Below are positions 16,343 through 22,820 of a DNA stretch of 22,820 nt, piece by piece. The stretch comes from Ruminococcaceae bacterium UBA3220. Its GTDB lineage: Bacteria > Bacillota > Clostridia > Oscillospirales > Acutalibacteraceae. Within the stretch, counting starts at the first letter, position 1, and each line of letters opens with the position of its first letter. Position numbers and translations under genes: made by a program. The stretch covers positions 1-22,820 of the forward strand of contig DEWC01000048.1 in the NCBI GenBank assembly GCA_002363095.1. The letters run 5' to 3'. Under the pieces are notes generated by a model that made no database searches, had not been told where the DNA came from, and saw only the letters and a list, made by a program, of their open reading frames with translations.

Positions 16343-18433
16343 TTATTCTTCTGTCTTTTCCTCAGCAGGGGTTTCCTCAGCAGGGGCTTCCTCAACAGGA
16401 ATTTCCTCAGTGGGAATTTGCTCAGCATCGACTTCGGTTGTTGCAACAACCTCGTCTTCTTCCTCCGCCTTGTCCTCAGCTTCCTTTTGAATAAGGGCGC
16501 GGATGGAAAGACTTACGCGTTTCAATTCAAGGTTGATTGCAATAATCTTTGCATCAACTTCCTGACCTATGGTAAGCTCATCCTGCGGTTTTGCAACATG
16601 CTTATCCGCAATCTGAGAAATATGAATAAGTCCGTCAACACCGGGGATAATTCGCGCAAATGCGCCATAGGTTGTAAAGCTTACAATCTTTACGGTTACG
16701 ATATCGCCCTCGCTGTAAGCGTTAACAAACTTGGTCCAGGGGTTGTCCTCAGGATTCTTATATCCGAGAGAAATCTTTTTCTTTTCACGGTCAATGTTTT
16801 TAACATAAACCTCAATCTCATCACCGACAGATACAACCTCCGACGGATTCTTAATTCTCTGCCACGAAAGTTCGGAAATATGAACCATTCCGTCAACACC
16901 GCCCAAATCGACGAATGCGCCGTATGTAGTAATAGAGCGAACCGTTCCCTTTATGCGGTCGCCGACGGCTATTGAATTCCAAATCTTTTCCTCAGCCTCT
17001 TTGCGTTGTTCGCGAAGAACGCTTCTTATAGAACCTACAGCCTTTCTTCCCCTGCCGATTTCGATGATGCGGAAAGAAACCTCCTTGCCTTTAAGTTCTT
17101 CAATGGAATCGTTTCTTGAAAGAGTAGCAAGAGAAGCAGGGACGAAAACGCGAACATTGTTAGTATAAATAACAACGCCGCCTTTAACGATGTCCCTTAC
17201 AACGCCCGTAAGAACTTCGCCCGACTCTTTGGCTGCGACTATATTATCCCAACCGGCAATAGCATCGTAACGGCGTTTCGAAAGCATTGCGATTCCTTCC
17301 TGATCGTTGACCTTCATAATAATAAGATTAAGAGTATCTCCGACCTTAACCTCCTCCTCAAGCTTAACAGCAGGGTCAAGAGAGAATTCTTCAGCCGAAA
17401 CATAGCCTGTTATTCCTCTGCCGAAATCGACTTGGACTTCGGTCGGAGTAACGGCAAGAACGGTGCCGACAACCTTCTGATCTCCTGTTAAATTGCTGAG
17501 AGAAGCTTCGAATGCTTCTTCATCTGTCATTTCCTCGAAGCTTTTTTGAACAGTCTCTTTCACCTGTTCTTCTACCGGTTGTAAATTTTCCGACATGGTA
17601 ATAACTACCTCCTTAATGATACCCGCCGGCGTAGACGCGCCGGCAACAACCCCTACCGACCTGCAATCGGCAAAATCGGAGAGTGATAACTCTTTCGCCG
17701 TTTCAACAAGATAGGTCTTCTCGCAGAATGCCGAGCAAACCTCAAAAAGCTTTGCGGTGTTGGAGCTATGTCTGCCGCCGATGACAATCATCGCATCGCT
17801 TGCCTTCGCAAGTCTTAATGCCTCATCCTGCCGTGCAGCGGTTGCATTACATATTGTATCAAAAATTTTCGCGTTTGTATATAGTTTTTTTATTTTTTTT
17901 TGAATTTTTTCCCATTTTTTTGCATTAAAGGTTGTCTGAGCAACAAAAGTTGCGCTTTTTGAGGTGATTTCAGGATTGCTTTTTGCAATTGTCTCGAGCT
18001 CGTCGTCATCGGAAAAAACAAAAACTTGTGTGCAACTATGCCCGGTTATCCCGATAACTTCACTGTGGTTTTTATCTCCGGCAACAAAAATCACATCTCC
18101 TGCGAGACTTTGTTCCTTGACAACGGTATGAATTTTAGCAACAAACGGACAGGTTGCGTCAACCGTTTCAATATTATTCAACCCGCAGATTTCGTAAATG
18201 CTTTCGGGAACCCCGTGCGACCGAATTACCAAAATTTCATCGTCTTTGGTCTCCTCGGGAGTTTCGACTATTCGTACGCCTTTTTCAGAAAGTTCATCCA
18301 CAAGTTGAGGATTATGAATAATCGGGCCCAATGTGCATACCTTTTTCCCCTTGCCCAACAACTCGTAAACGGTGTTTACCGCTCTGTTTACTCCGAAACA
18401 AAATCCCGCGGTTTTGGCTACGGTTATTTTCAA
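16343..18433 (-). CDS. ispH: IspH (HMBPP reductase) fused to a four-domain ribosomal S1-like protein
   Basis: A 696-residue fusion. Residues 1-280 are IspH (LytB), which reduces HMBPP to IPP and DMAPP in the last step of the MEP pathway using a [4Fe-4S] cluster. The cluster cysteines C12 (AGFCFGV), C95 (DATCPFV) and C195 (DTICNAT) and substrate residues H40, H73, H123 and GGRHSSNT (219-226) are all present. Residues about 317-645 hold four S1 RNA-binding repeats (starting near 317, 405, 490 and 575), of which the third and fourth have the strong TYGAFVDL/TYGAFARI signature. The tail (about 650-696) is very acidic with P-x-E-E repeats. This fusion is known in Clostridia. The TTG at 18433 overlaps the cmk stop; AGAGG lies 11 bases upstream. 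A strong internal start lies at residue 280. Confidence 0.95.
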   Translation of the reverse strand: MKITVAKTAGFCFGVNRAVNTVYELLGKGKKVCTLGPIIHNPQLVDELSEKGVRIVETPEETKDDEILVIRSHGVPESIYEICGLNNIETVDATCPFVAKIHTVVKEQSLAGDVIFVAGDKNHSEVIGITGHSCTQVFVFSDDDELETIAKSNPEITSKSATFVAQTTFNAKKWEKIQKKIKKLYTNAKIFDTICNATAARQDEALRLAKASDAMIVIGGRHSSNTAKLFEVCSAFCEKTYLVETAKELSLSDFADCRSVGVVAGASTPAGIIKEVVITMSENLQPVEEQVKETVQKSFEEMTDEEAFEASLSNLTGDQKVVGTVLAVTPTEVQVDFGRGITGYVSAEEFSLDPAVKLEEEVKVGDTLNLIIMKVNDQEGIAMLSKRRYDAIAGWDNIVAAKESGEVLTGVVRDIVKGGVVIYTNNVRVFVPASLATLSRNDSIEELKGKEVSFRIIEIGRGRKAVGSIRSVLREQRKEAEEKIWNSIAVGDRIKGTVRSITTYGAFVDLGGVDGMVHISELSWQRIKNPSEVVSVGDEIEVYVKNIDREKKKISLGYKNPEDNPWTKFVNAYSEGDIVTVKIVSFTTYGAFARIIPGVDGLIHISQIADKHVAKPQDELTIGQEVDAKIIAINLELKRVSLSIRALIQKEAEDKAEEEDEVVATTEVDAEQIPTEEIPVEEAPAEETPAEEKTEE
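16360..16434. repeat. five 15-bp tandem repeats encoding an acidic tail
   Basis: Units such as CCTCAGCAGGGGTTT and CCTCAGCAGGGGCTT repeat five times in frame, the last two diverged. They encode P-x-E-E-x units at the C-terminus of the IspH-S1 fusion. Because the unit is a multiple of three, copy-number changes would keep the frame. Confidence 0.85.
17607..17614 (-). promoter_or_regulatory. internal ribosome binding site in the ispH-S1 fusion
   Basis: On the minus strand AAGGAGGT is followed 10 bases later by an in-frame ATG at 17596 that begins MSENLQPVEEQ, exactly where the IspH domain ends. It could initiate a free 417-residue S1-like protein. The same bases encode K-E-V, which is also common at the IspH C-terminus, so coincidence is possible. 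Confidence 0.5.
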
Positions 18434-19101
18434 TCTACACTGATCCTCTCTTTTATAATTGCAGAAAGCTTTTCTACAGACTCTTCAAGATTAATATTCG
18501 ATGTGTCGAACATAATACTGTCCTTCGCTGGTTTTAAAGGCGCTATTTCCCGGTGAGAATCGTTATAATCACGGGTTACGATATCGTTATACACATCCTC
18601 GTAATTTACCTTTTCGCCCTTTTCAATTAGCTCTTTATATCTTCTGTTTGCCCTTTGCTCAGCGGAAGCGGTAACAAAAAATTTAAGGGTTGCTTCAGGT
18701 AAAACAACTGTTCCGATATCCCTTCCGTCCATAAGAACATTATTGTCCTCAGCAAGTTTCCTTTGCATTCCGAGCAGGAACGCTCTTACCGCCGGTTTTG
18801 CCGAAACCGCCGAAGCCATCATCGAAGCCTCGGGGGTTCTGATCTTATCCGACACATCCTCGCCGTTTAAAAAAACATGCTGAACACCCTCGACAAATTT
18901 AATATCCACCGAAATATTATTGAGGTTTTTTTCAATATCACATTCAAGTTCAGTGCCTATCCCCCGGTTGATAAAATACAGTCCCACGGTTCTGTAAAGC
19001 GCTCCGGTGTCAACATAAATAAACCCGAGTTCTTTTGCAACGCCTTTTGCGATACTGCTCTTACCTGCGCCGGCAGGTCCGTCAAGTGCTATTGAAATCA
19101 T
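18430..19101 (-). CDS. cmk: cytidylate kinase
   Basis: Cmk phosphorylates CMP and dCMP with ATP in pyrimidine nucleotide recycling. The 223-residue protein has the P-loop GPAGAGKSS (8-16), YVDTGALYRTVGLYF for nucleoside binding, RTPEAS in the CMP-binding insert, LMDGRDIGTVVLPEA, and the RDYNDSHREIAPLKPA segment that holds the mobile lid and base contacts. The length is normal for the family. The ATG at 19101 shares an ATGA overlap with the stop of the upstream flavoprotein and has AGGAGA seven bases before it. Its own stop overlaps the TTG of ispH, so the three genes form one translationally coupled unit. cmk next to a four-domain S1 gene is a familiar pairing in Firmicutes. Confidence 0.97.
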   Translation of the reverse strand: MISIALDGPAGAGKSSIAKGVAKELGFIYVDTGALYRTVGLYFINRGIGTELECDIEKNLNNISVDIKFVEGVQHVFLNGEDVSDKIRTPEASMMASAVSAKPAVRAFLLGMQRKLAEDNNVLMDGRDIGTVVLPEATLKFFVTASAEQRANRRYKELIEKGEKVNYEDVYNDIVTRDYNDSHREIAPLKPAKDSIMFDTSNINLEESVEKLSAIIKERISVD

Positions 19102-20354
19102 TCGATTATCTCCTTTTCTTTTGTGCTTGTCCCGGCAACAAAGCCGGTTGAAAACGCGATTTGCAAATTAAATCCGCCGGTATATGCGTCAACATCAATT
19201 ACTTCACCGGCAAAGTATAAGCCTTTAATGATTTTCGATTCCATTGTGTTGGGGTTAACTTCCTTTACCGAAACACCGCCGGAGGTAACAACGGCTTCTT
19301 CAATGGGCCTTTTCGAGGTGATATGCAGTCTTAAACCCTTTATAACATTTATAAGCAATTTCCGTTGCTCTTTGGTAAGTTGATTTATCTTGATATCCGG
19401 CGATATACCTGAAAGTTTTATTATTACGGGGATGAGACTTTTAGGCAAAAGTTTACCGAGCGAATTTGAAAAATCCTTGTTACTGTTTTCCGAAAAATCG
19501 CGCAATAACCGTTTATCGAGCATTTCTTCTGACAACGCGGGTTTGAGGTCAATACAGGCATAGTATTCTTTATTCTCAAAATCGCGCATATGCGCTGAAG
19601 CCGAAAGGACAAGCGGACCCGATATACCAAAATGAGTAAACAGTAATTCTCCCTGCCCGGAGTAAACGGGTTTCCTGTCGCCCGCGGCATAAAATGACGC
19701 GGTAATATTTTTAAGCGTAAGCCCGGAAAGGGTGGTGCAAAATCCTTCGTGGCACTCAAGAGGTACCAAAGAAGGATAAATCTCGGTTACTGTATGTCCG
19801 CATTCCTCGGCAAGCCTGTAACCGTCTCCGGTTGAGCCGGTAAGGGGATAAGATTTTCCTCCGGTTGCAACGATAACGCTATCGCAGAGGAATATTCTTT
19901 CATCCGCAAGACGGACGCCGTAAACCCTGCCGTCCTTTACGAGAATCTTTTCGGCTGTTCCCCTTTCAAGTTTAACGCCGGACTTTTTTATTTTCCTATA
20001 TAGGGCGTCGACAATGTCAACCGCCTTATCGGAGACCGGGAAAACACGGTTTCCCCTTTCGGTTTTAAGGGGAACTCCCTCGTTTTCAAAAAATTCCATC
20101 GTATCGGCAGAGGAAAATCTCGAAAATGCCGAATACAAAAAATTCCCGTTTTTGGGAACATTTTTAATAAAGGTCTGAAGGTCGCAATTGTTGGTAACAT
20201 TACAGCGACCCTTTCCGGTTATCATAACCTTTCTTGCAACCTTTTCGTTTTTTTCGATCAAGGTAACGACGGTGTTATCTCCTGCGGCATTGACCGCCGC
20301 CATAATGCCGGCGGCTCCGCCCCCTATAATAACGGTTTTTCTGATTGTTATCAC
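19098..20354 (-). CDS. BaiN/HI0933-family FAD-dependent oxidoreductase
   Basis: A 418-residue flavoprotein. It opens with the dinucleotide-binding motif IIGGGAAGIMAA (9-20), continues with ARKVMITGKGRCNVTNNCD, the family signature, then VATGGKSYPLTGSTGDGY, and closes with GGVSVKEVNPNTM and LYFAGEVIDVDAYTGGFNLQ, the second FAD-contacting block. This matches the HI0933/YhiN group, which includes proteins named BaiN after a bile acid dehydroxylation study; the physiological substrate of most members is unknown, so no bile acid role is claimed. The start is a GTG at 20354 with a weak GGCAG directly before it, and no better start fits the nucleotide-binding N-terminus. It leads the operon with cmk and ispH-S1; no convincing promoter was seen in the 54-bp gap. 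Confidence 0.9.
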   Translation of the reverse strand: MITIRKTVIIGGGAAGIMAAVNAAGDNTVVTLIEKNEKVARKVMITGKGRCNVTNNCDLQTFIKNVPKNGNFLYSAFSRFSSADTMEFFENEGVPLKTERGNRVFPVSDKAVDIVDALYRKIKKSGVKLERGTAEKILVKDGRVYGVRLADERIFLCDSVIVATGGKSYPLTGSTGDGYRLAEECGHTVTEIYPSLVPLECHEGFCTTLSGLTLKNITASFYAAGDRKPVYSGQGELLFTHFGISGPLVLSASAHMRDFENKEYYACIDLKPALSEEMLDKRLLRDFSENSNKDFSNSLGKLLPKSLIPVIIKLSGISPDIKINQLTKEQRKLLINVIKGLRLHITSKRPIEEAVVTSGGVSVKEVNPNTMESKIIKGLYFAGEVIDVDAYTGGFNLQIAFSTGFVAGTSTKEKEIIE

Positions 20355-20375
20355 CTGCCGAACACTGTTTATATC

Positions 20376-20402
20376 AAAAACAGCCGTCGCGAAAGCGACG
20401 GC
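20376..20402 (-). terminator. intrinsic terminator after the HAD hydrolase gene
   Basis: On the minus strand a perfect 8-bp GC-rich stem (GCCGTCGC with GCGACGGC), a TTTC loop, then TG and five T. It starts 7 bp after the HAD stop codon and lies upstream of the flavoprotein gene. Confidence 0.85.
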
Positions 20403-20408
20403 AAATCG

Positions 20409-21095
20409 TTACTGTTTTTTCTCAAGCAACAAAAGAAGCTGCTTTATATCATCAATTTCATATGTAGACTTATATTTCGGATTTTTATGTTTCGGATTAT
20501 ACCAGCAAGAGTCGATTCGAGCGTTTTTTGCGCCCAAAATATCGGTCGACTGAGCATCGCCCACAACCAAAACCTTGGATATGTTGCTTTCGGGGATTCT
20601 ATGCATAACATAGTCATAATAAGCCTTGCAGGGCTTCCTGTAATCCATTTCCTCGGAAATGAAAATGCCGTCAAAGTATTTTGTAAGACCCGCAAGTTCG
20701 ATTCTCTTCCTTTGAAAAGCCGAATAGCCGTTTGCCGTAAGATATACACGGTAACCGCGTTTTCTAAGAGTATTAAGAACCCTCTTTGCGTCGGGAGTAA
20801 CGGTTTTGCTCGACTGCATAATATCAAAATACTCGTCAACCATCTGTGAGCGGTTTTCTTTAATCCCGATATTATCAAGCAGTTGGACAAATTTGTTGGT
20901 GAATTCGGTTTTTGCATTATATTCGCCAAGGGTATATGTCTGCCAATCGGCTTTTTGGAAAAATATTTCAGCAATGTCCTCGCCAAAGGGCAATCCGTGT
21001 TTTTTGAATACAGATTCAACAGCATTTCGCTCGTCTGACGCAGTATTAAGTAAAGTATCGTCAAGATCAATCAAAACAACATTGTAGCGTTTCAT
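20409..21095 (-). CDS. HAD-family hydrolase, YjjG-like nucleotidase
   Basis: A 228-residue haloacid dehalogenase-type phosphatase. Motif I is IDLDDTLLN (nucleophile D10, acid D12), motif II is the threonine in LTANGYS, motif III is the lysine of DYRKPCKAYYDYV, and motif IV is VVGDAQSTDI. The C1-type helical cap between motifs I and II (about 20-100) places it near YjjG and YfnB, which hydrolyse nucleoside monophosphates including non-canonical pyrimidines; the substrate here is not proven. A GTG at 21110 is in frame, but the ATG at 21095 has AGAGGAGA just upstream and is used. It has its own promoter and terminator, so it appears monocistronic. Confidence 0.88.
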   Translation of the reverse strand: MKRYNVVLIDLDDTLLNTASDERNAVESVFKKHGLPFGEDIAEIFFQKADWQTYTLGEYNAKTEFTNKFVQLLDNIGIKENRSQMVDEYFDIMQSSKTVTPDAKRVLNTLRKRGYRVYLTANGYSAFQRKRIELAGLTKYFDGIFISEEMDYRKPCKAYYDYVMHRIPESNISKVLVVGDAQSTDILGAKNARIDSCWYNPKHKNPKYKSTYEIDDIKQLLLLLEKKQ

Positions 21096-21131
21096 ACTAT
21101 CTCCTCTCACAAAATCCTCATTAACGCATAA

Positions 21132-21160
21132 ATGATAACATAAACGACCGAAAAAATCAA
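21132..21160 (-). promoter_or_regulatory. sigma-A promoter for the HAD hydrolase gene
   Basis: On the minus strand TTGATT (21155-21160), a 17-bp spacer and TATCAT (21132-21137) lie 36 bp before the ATG. The -35 starts three bases after the stop codon of the membrane protein gene. Confidence 0.65.
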
Positions 21161-21163
21161 CTG

Positions 21164-21691
21164 TTATTTTTTTATTCCGCTCAAATGCGGACGAATTCGG
21201 ATAAAATAAAACATTGATATTCTTGATATTGCCAAATCGTACAAAACGAACGCAACATAAGATAATATAAGGAAAACAGCAACGCCGTATTTACCGAGAG
21301 GTCCGAAATTGTCAACATCAATGCTGAAAATATATTTCATAACAAGATAGGCTAAGATAATTGAAGCGGTAAAAGTTGCAAGTTTGAGCGCCCACTCAAT
21401 AATGTTATTTGCGATTTTCTCAATAATTGCCTTTAAGACGGGATAAAAACCGAAAAGAAGAATAAACAGTATTTTTGTTTCAATCTCACCGAATAAGCCT
21501 ATCAGCACCGCGCTTGTGATATATGTTGCAAAAGCATAAGGAATACTTATTTCAACAAGCGGAATCATTACAAAAAGACCTGCAATTGCCGCCGCCGAAT
21601 AGTTAATAACCGGAATATGGCCAAGCATCGCAATAACAAATGAAAGCGCCGAACATATCGCGCACAGGGTGATTTTTGACGATTTTTTCAT
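21164..21691 (-). CDS. small multi-pass membrane protein, ECF S-component-like
   Basis: A 175-residue hydrophobic protein with five or six predicted membrane helices (about 7-26, 34-50, 53-70, 73-90, 104-122, 135-155) and a basic C-terminus. The segment FGFYPVLKAIIEKI (80-93) and the short helices near the N-terminus recall substrate-binding (S) components of ECF vitamin transporters, but this is an impression, not a firm match, and no ATPase or T component is nearby. The ATG at 21691 begins four bases after the stop of the J-domain gene and has no Shine-Dalgarno; a TTG at 21709 is also in frame. Translation is probably coupled to the upstream gene. The function is unknown. Confidence 0.7.
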   Translation of the reverse strand: MKKSSKITLCAICSALSFVIAMLGHIPVINYSAAAIAGLFVMIPLVEISIPYAFATYITSAVLIGLFGEIETKILFILLFGFYPVLKAIIEKIANNIIEWALKLATFTASIILAYLVMKYIFSIDVDNFGPLGKYGVAVFLILSYVAFVLYDLAISRISMFYFIRIRPHLSGIKK

Positions 21692-21695
21692 ACCG

Positions 21696-22301
21696 TTAAC
21701 AGCAGGCAATCAAATCGCCACCCATACATTCGCAACAACAGTCGGCACAAATAAGTCCCTGACAAATGTCGCAGGTGCTGCAATTCCCGCCGGTGTTTCC
21801 GTACGGGCGGTAGGGATTATATCCTCCGGCGGCGCCTCTGTTTTGGGCGGTATGCATTGCGTTTCGGTATTCGGCATTTGAGGGGTCCATTCTCGTCGCC
21901 GTAGCAAAACTCGTATAAGCCTGATCAAACCAGCCTCTTTGATAAAGAACCCTTCCGTTAAGATAATACCATTCCGCATTGCGTGCAGAAGGCTCAATAC
22001 CGTCAAGTATTTCCTGTGCCTGTTCAAATCTTCCCGCATTCATAAGAGATATAACCTCGGGAAAATCAGTCGAACCGTTGGTATAGCCACCCGATTTGCG
22101 GTTATTTTTATTTCTGCGCTCATTCATTATTTGGTCATAAGCGTCATTTATCTCCTGCATTTTTTCGCCTGCAAGGTCGGAAAGCGGATTGTCTGCATAA
22201 TTATCGGGATGATACTTACGCGCAAGATTTCGATATGCCTCTTTAACCTGCTCGTCCGAAGAGTTCTTTGATATTCCCAAAACATCATACGGATTGTTCA
22301 T
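21696..22301 (-). CDS. J-domain protein with TPR-like middle and cysteine-rich tail
   Basis: A 201-residue co-chaperone-like protein. Residues 1-62 form a J domain with the HPD motif intact (KYHPDN, 29-34), so it should stimulate an Hsp70 ATPase. Residues about 78-150 hold two TPR-like helical pairs (AGRFEQAQEILDG, QRGWFDQAYTSFATATRMDP). A Gly/Tyr/Asn linker leads to a tail with ten cysteines in 28 residues (174-201), beginning CSTCDICQGL. It lacks the DnaJ zinc finger and substrate domain, so it is not DnaJ itself. The cysteines could bind metal or carry a lipid group. The ATG at 22301 follows GGGAGA six bases upstream and overlaps the end of the DUF5685 gene by 17 bp. It is a specialised partner of unknown client. 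Confidence 0.9.
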   Translation of the reverse strand: MNNPYDVLGISKNSSDEQVKEAYRNLARKYHPDNYADNPLSDLAGEKMQEINDAYDQIMNERRNKNNRKSGGYTNGSTDFPEVISLMNAGRFEQAQEILDGIEPSARNAEWYYLNGRVLYQRGWFDQAYTSFATATRMDPSNAEYRNAMHTAQNRGAAGGYNPYRPYGNTGGNCSTCDICQGLICADCCCECMGGDLIACC

Positions 22302-22820
22302 TCAAAATCTCCCTTTTATATGTATCCTCAAGACCTAAATAAATAATATTCCCGAGGATTGTTTTATATCTTTTTACCGGCAAGAGTTCAAAAGCCGATA
22401 TGGATTCATTTATACAATAGTATATTTGTCTTTCTATTCTTTTGTCAATATCGTCGTCTTTTAAAATGTTAATAACATTGTAGGAGCCTTTTTTCAGGTC
22501 ATCCTCCCTGTCCGCAAGAGCGTCCGAAAGATAAATATATTTCCCGAGACAGTAACCTAAACGGTTTAGTATTCTTTTTTCGGTTTTATTTTCACTGCAA
22601 AGTTCAAGTATATTCCCGAGGGCTTTAGCCGTCGGGTCGCAAACCGTATCGATGTCGGCAATTCTCTCTTTTTCAAGTTCGCTTTGCTTATTTATATATT
22701 CGCCGACAATCAGGTCAATTTGCGGATAGGATTTTTTTGCTTTTTTATATGCTCTCTTATACAGCGGCAGTATAATGCGGCAGCCGAGTTTTTTTAATCC
22801 TCTTTCATCGTGAACATTGT
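22285..22820 (-). CDS. DUF5685 family protein, C-terminal part (5' end outside window)
   Basis: The last 177 residues of a protein whose start lies beyond the right edge. The visible part is alpha-helical and contains LGCRIILPLYKRAYKKAKK, GNILELC, and LGYCLGKYIYLSDALADREDDLKKGSYNVIN. The last block is what I recall from DUF5685 proteins, which in Clostridia often lie beside a short J-domain gene. The segment has an aspartate-rich D-x-x-x-D-x-E-D-D pattern on a helix. The stop codon lies 17 bp inside the J-domain gene, which indicates one operon. No function is known to me. Confidence 0.75.
   Translation of the reverse strand, partial: NVHDERGLKKLGCRIILPLYKRAYKKAKKSYPQIDLIVGEYINKQSELEKERIADIDTVCDPTAKALGNILELCSENKTEKRILNRLGYCLGKYIYLSDALADREDDLKKGSYNVINILKDDDIDKRIERQIYYCINESISAFELLPVKRYKTILGNIIYLGLEDTYKREILNEQSV

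Noticed and set aside
16172..16975. Plus-strand open frame of 267 codons
   Set aside because: It runs antisense through the dcw promoter, both terminators and the S1 coding region; the peptide is low-complexity and Phe/Leu/Asn-rich with no recognisable domain.
20360..20382. CTGTTT/AAACAG inverted repeat with TATAAA before the flavoprotein gene
   Set aside because: No acceptable -35 lies 16-18 bp upstream because that space is the HAD terminator stem; not strong enough to list as promoter or operator.
20444..21070. Minus-strand open frame of 208 codons overlapping the HAD gene
   Set aside because: It is the shifted frame of the HAD gene, whose own frame has all four catalytic motifs and a good ribosome site.

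Overview
This window is a stretch of a low-to-moderate GC Clostridia chromosome, most likely from an Oscillospiraceae/Ruminococcaceae-type gut anaerobe. The grounds are an IspH protein fused to four S1 domains, a FeoA-FeoB fusion, a meso-DAP-type MurE, a PASTA-bearing class B penicillin-binding protein, strong AGGAGG ribosome binding sites with frequent TTG/GTG starts, and a DUF4091 glycosidase-like gene. The lineage is an inference from gene content; no rRNA or tRNA gene is present to test it.

Layout, left to right. (1) 1-2640: two divergent genes, a DUF4091 glycoside-hydrolase-like gene (minus, cut by the left edge) and a dGTPase-like HD phosphohydrolase (plus), each with a good sigma-A promoter in the 140-bp gap. 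(2) 2644-5029: a shared bidirectional terminator, then the ferrous iron transporter FeoAB (minus). (3) 5042-16204: a division and cell wall (dcw) cluster, all minus, in the transcription order mraZ, rsmH, ftsL-like, PASTA-PBP, murE, mraY, ftsW, murG, ftsQ, ftsZ. It is driven by a clear promoter upstream of mraZ and closed by a terminator after ftsZ. murD, murF, murC and ftsA are not in it. (4) 16232-20354: the operon baiN-like flavoprotein, cmk, ispH-S1 fusion, with overlapping stops and starts and two tandem terminators. (5) 20376-21160: a monocistronic HAD hydrolase with its own promoter and terminator. (6) 21164-22820: a tight operon of DUF5685 (cut by the right edge), a J-domain protein with a cysteine-rich tail, and a small multi-pass membrane protein.

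How the genes work together. MurE, MraY and MurG make lipid II; FtsW and the PASTA-PBP polymerise and cross-link it at the septum; FtsZ, FtsQ and the FtsL-like protein build the divisome; MraZ and RsmH are the usual leading genes. IspH supplies isoprenoid precursors, which feed the undecaprenyl carrier used by MraY.

Most of the window is ordinary core genome. The best leads are regulatory or architectural. The mraZ 5' UTR holds four direct repeats that read equally well as DnaA boxes or MraZ-type GTGG repeats. A near-perfect Shine-Dalgarno and ATG lie inside the IspH-S1 fusion exactly at the domain junction. An internal hairpin lies before the PBP gene. The DUF5685/J-domain/membrane trio is uncharacterised. 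There is no gene-free stretch longer than 300 bp; the longest, 16083-16342, is filled by two terminators, a promoter and the repeat cluster. I saw no CRISPR array, insertion sequence, phage gene or RNA gene.
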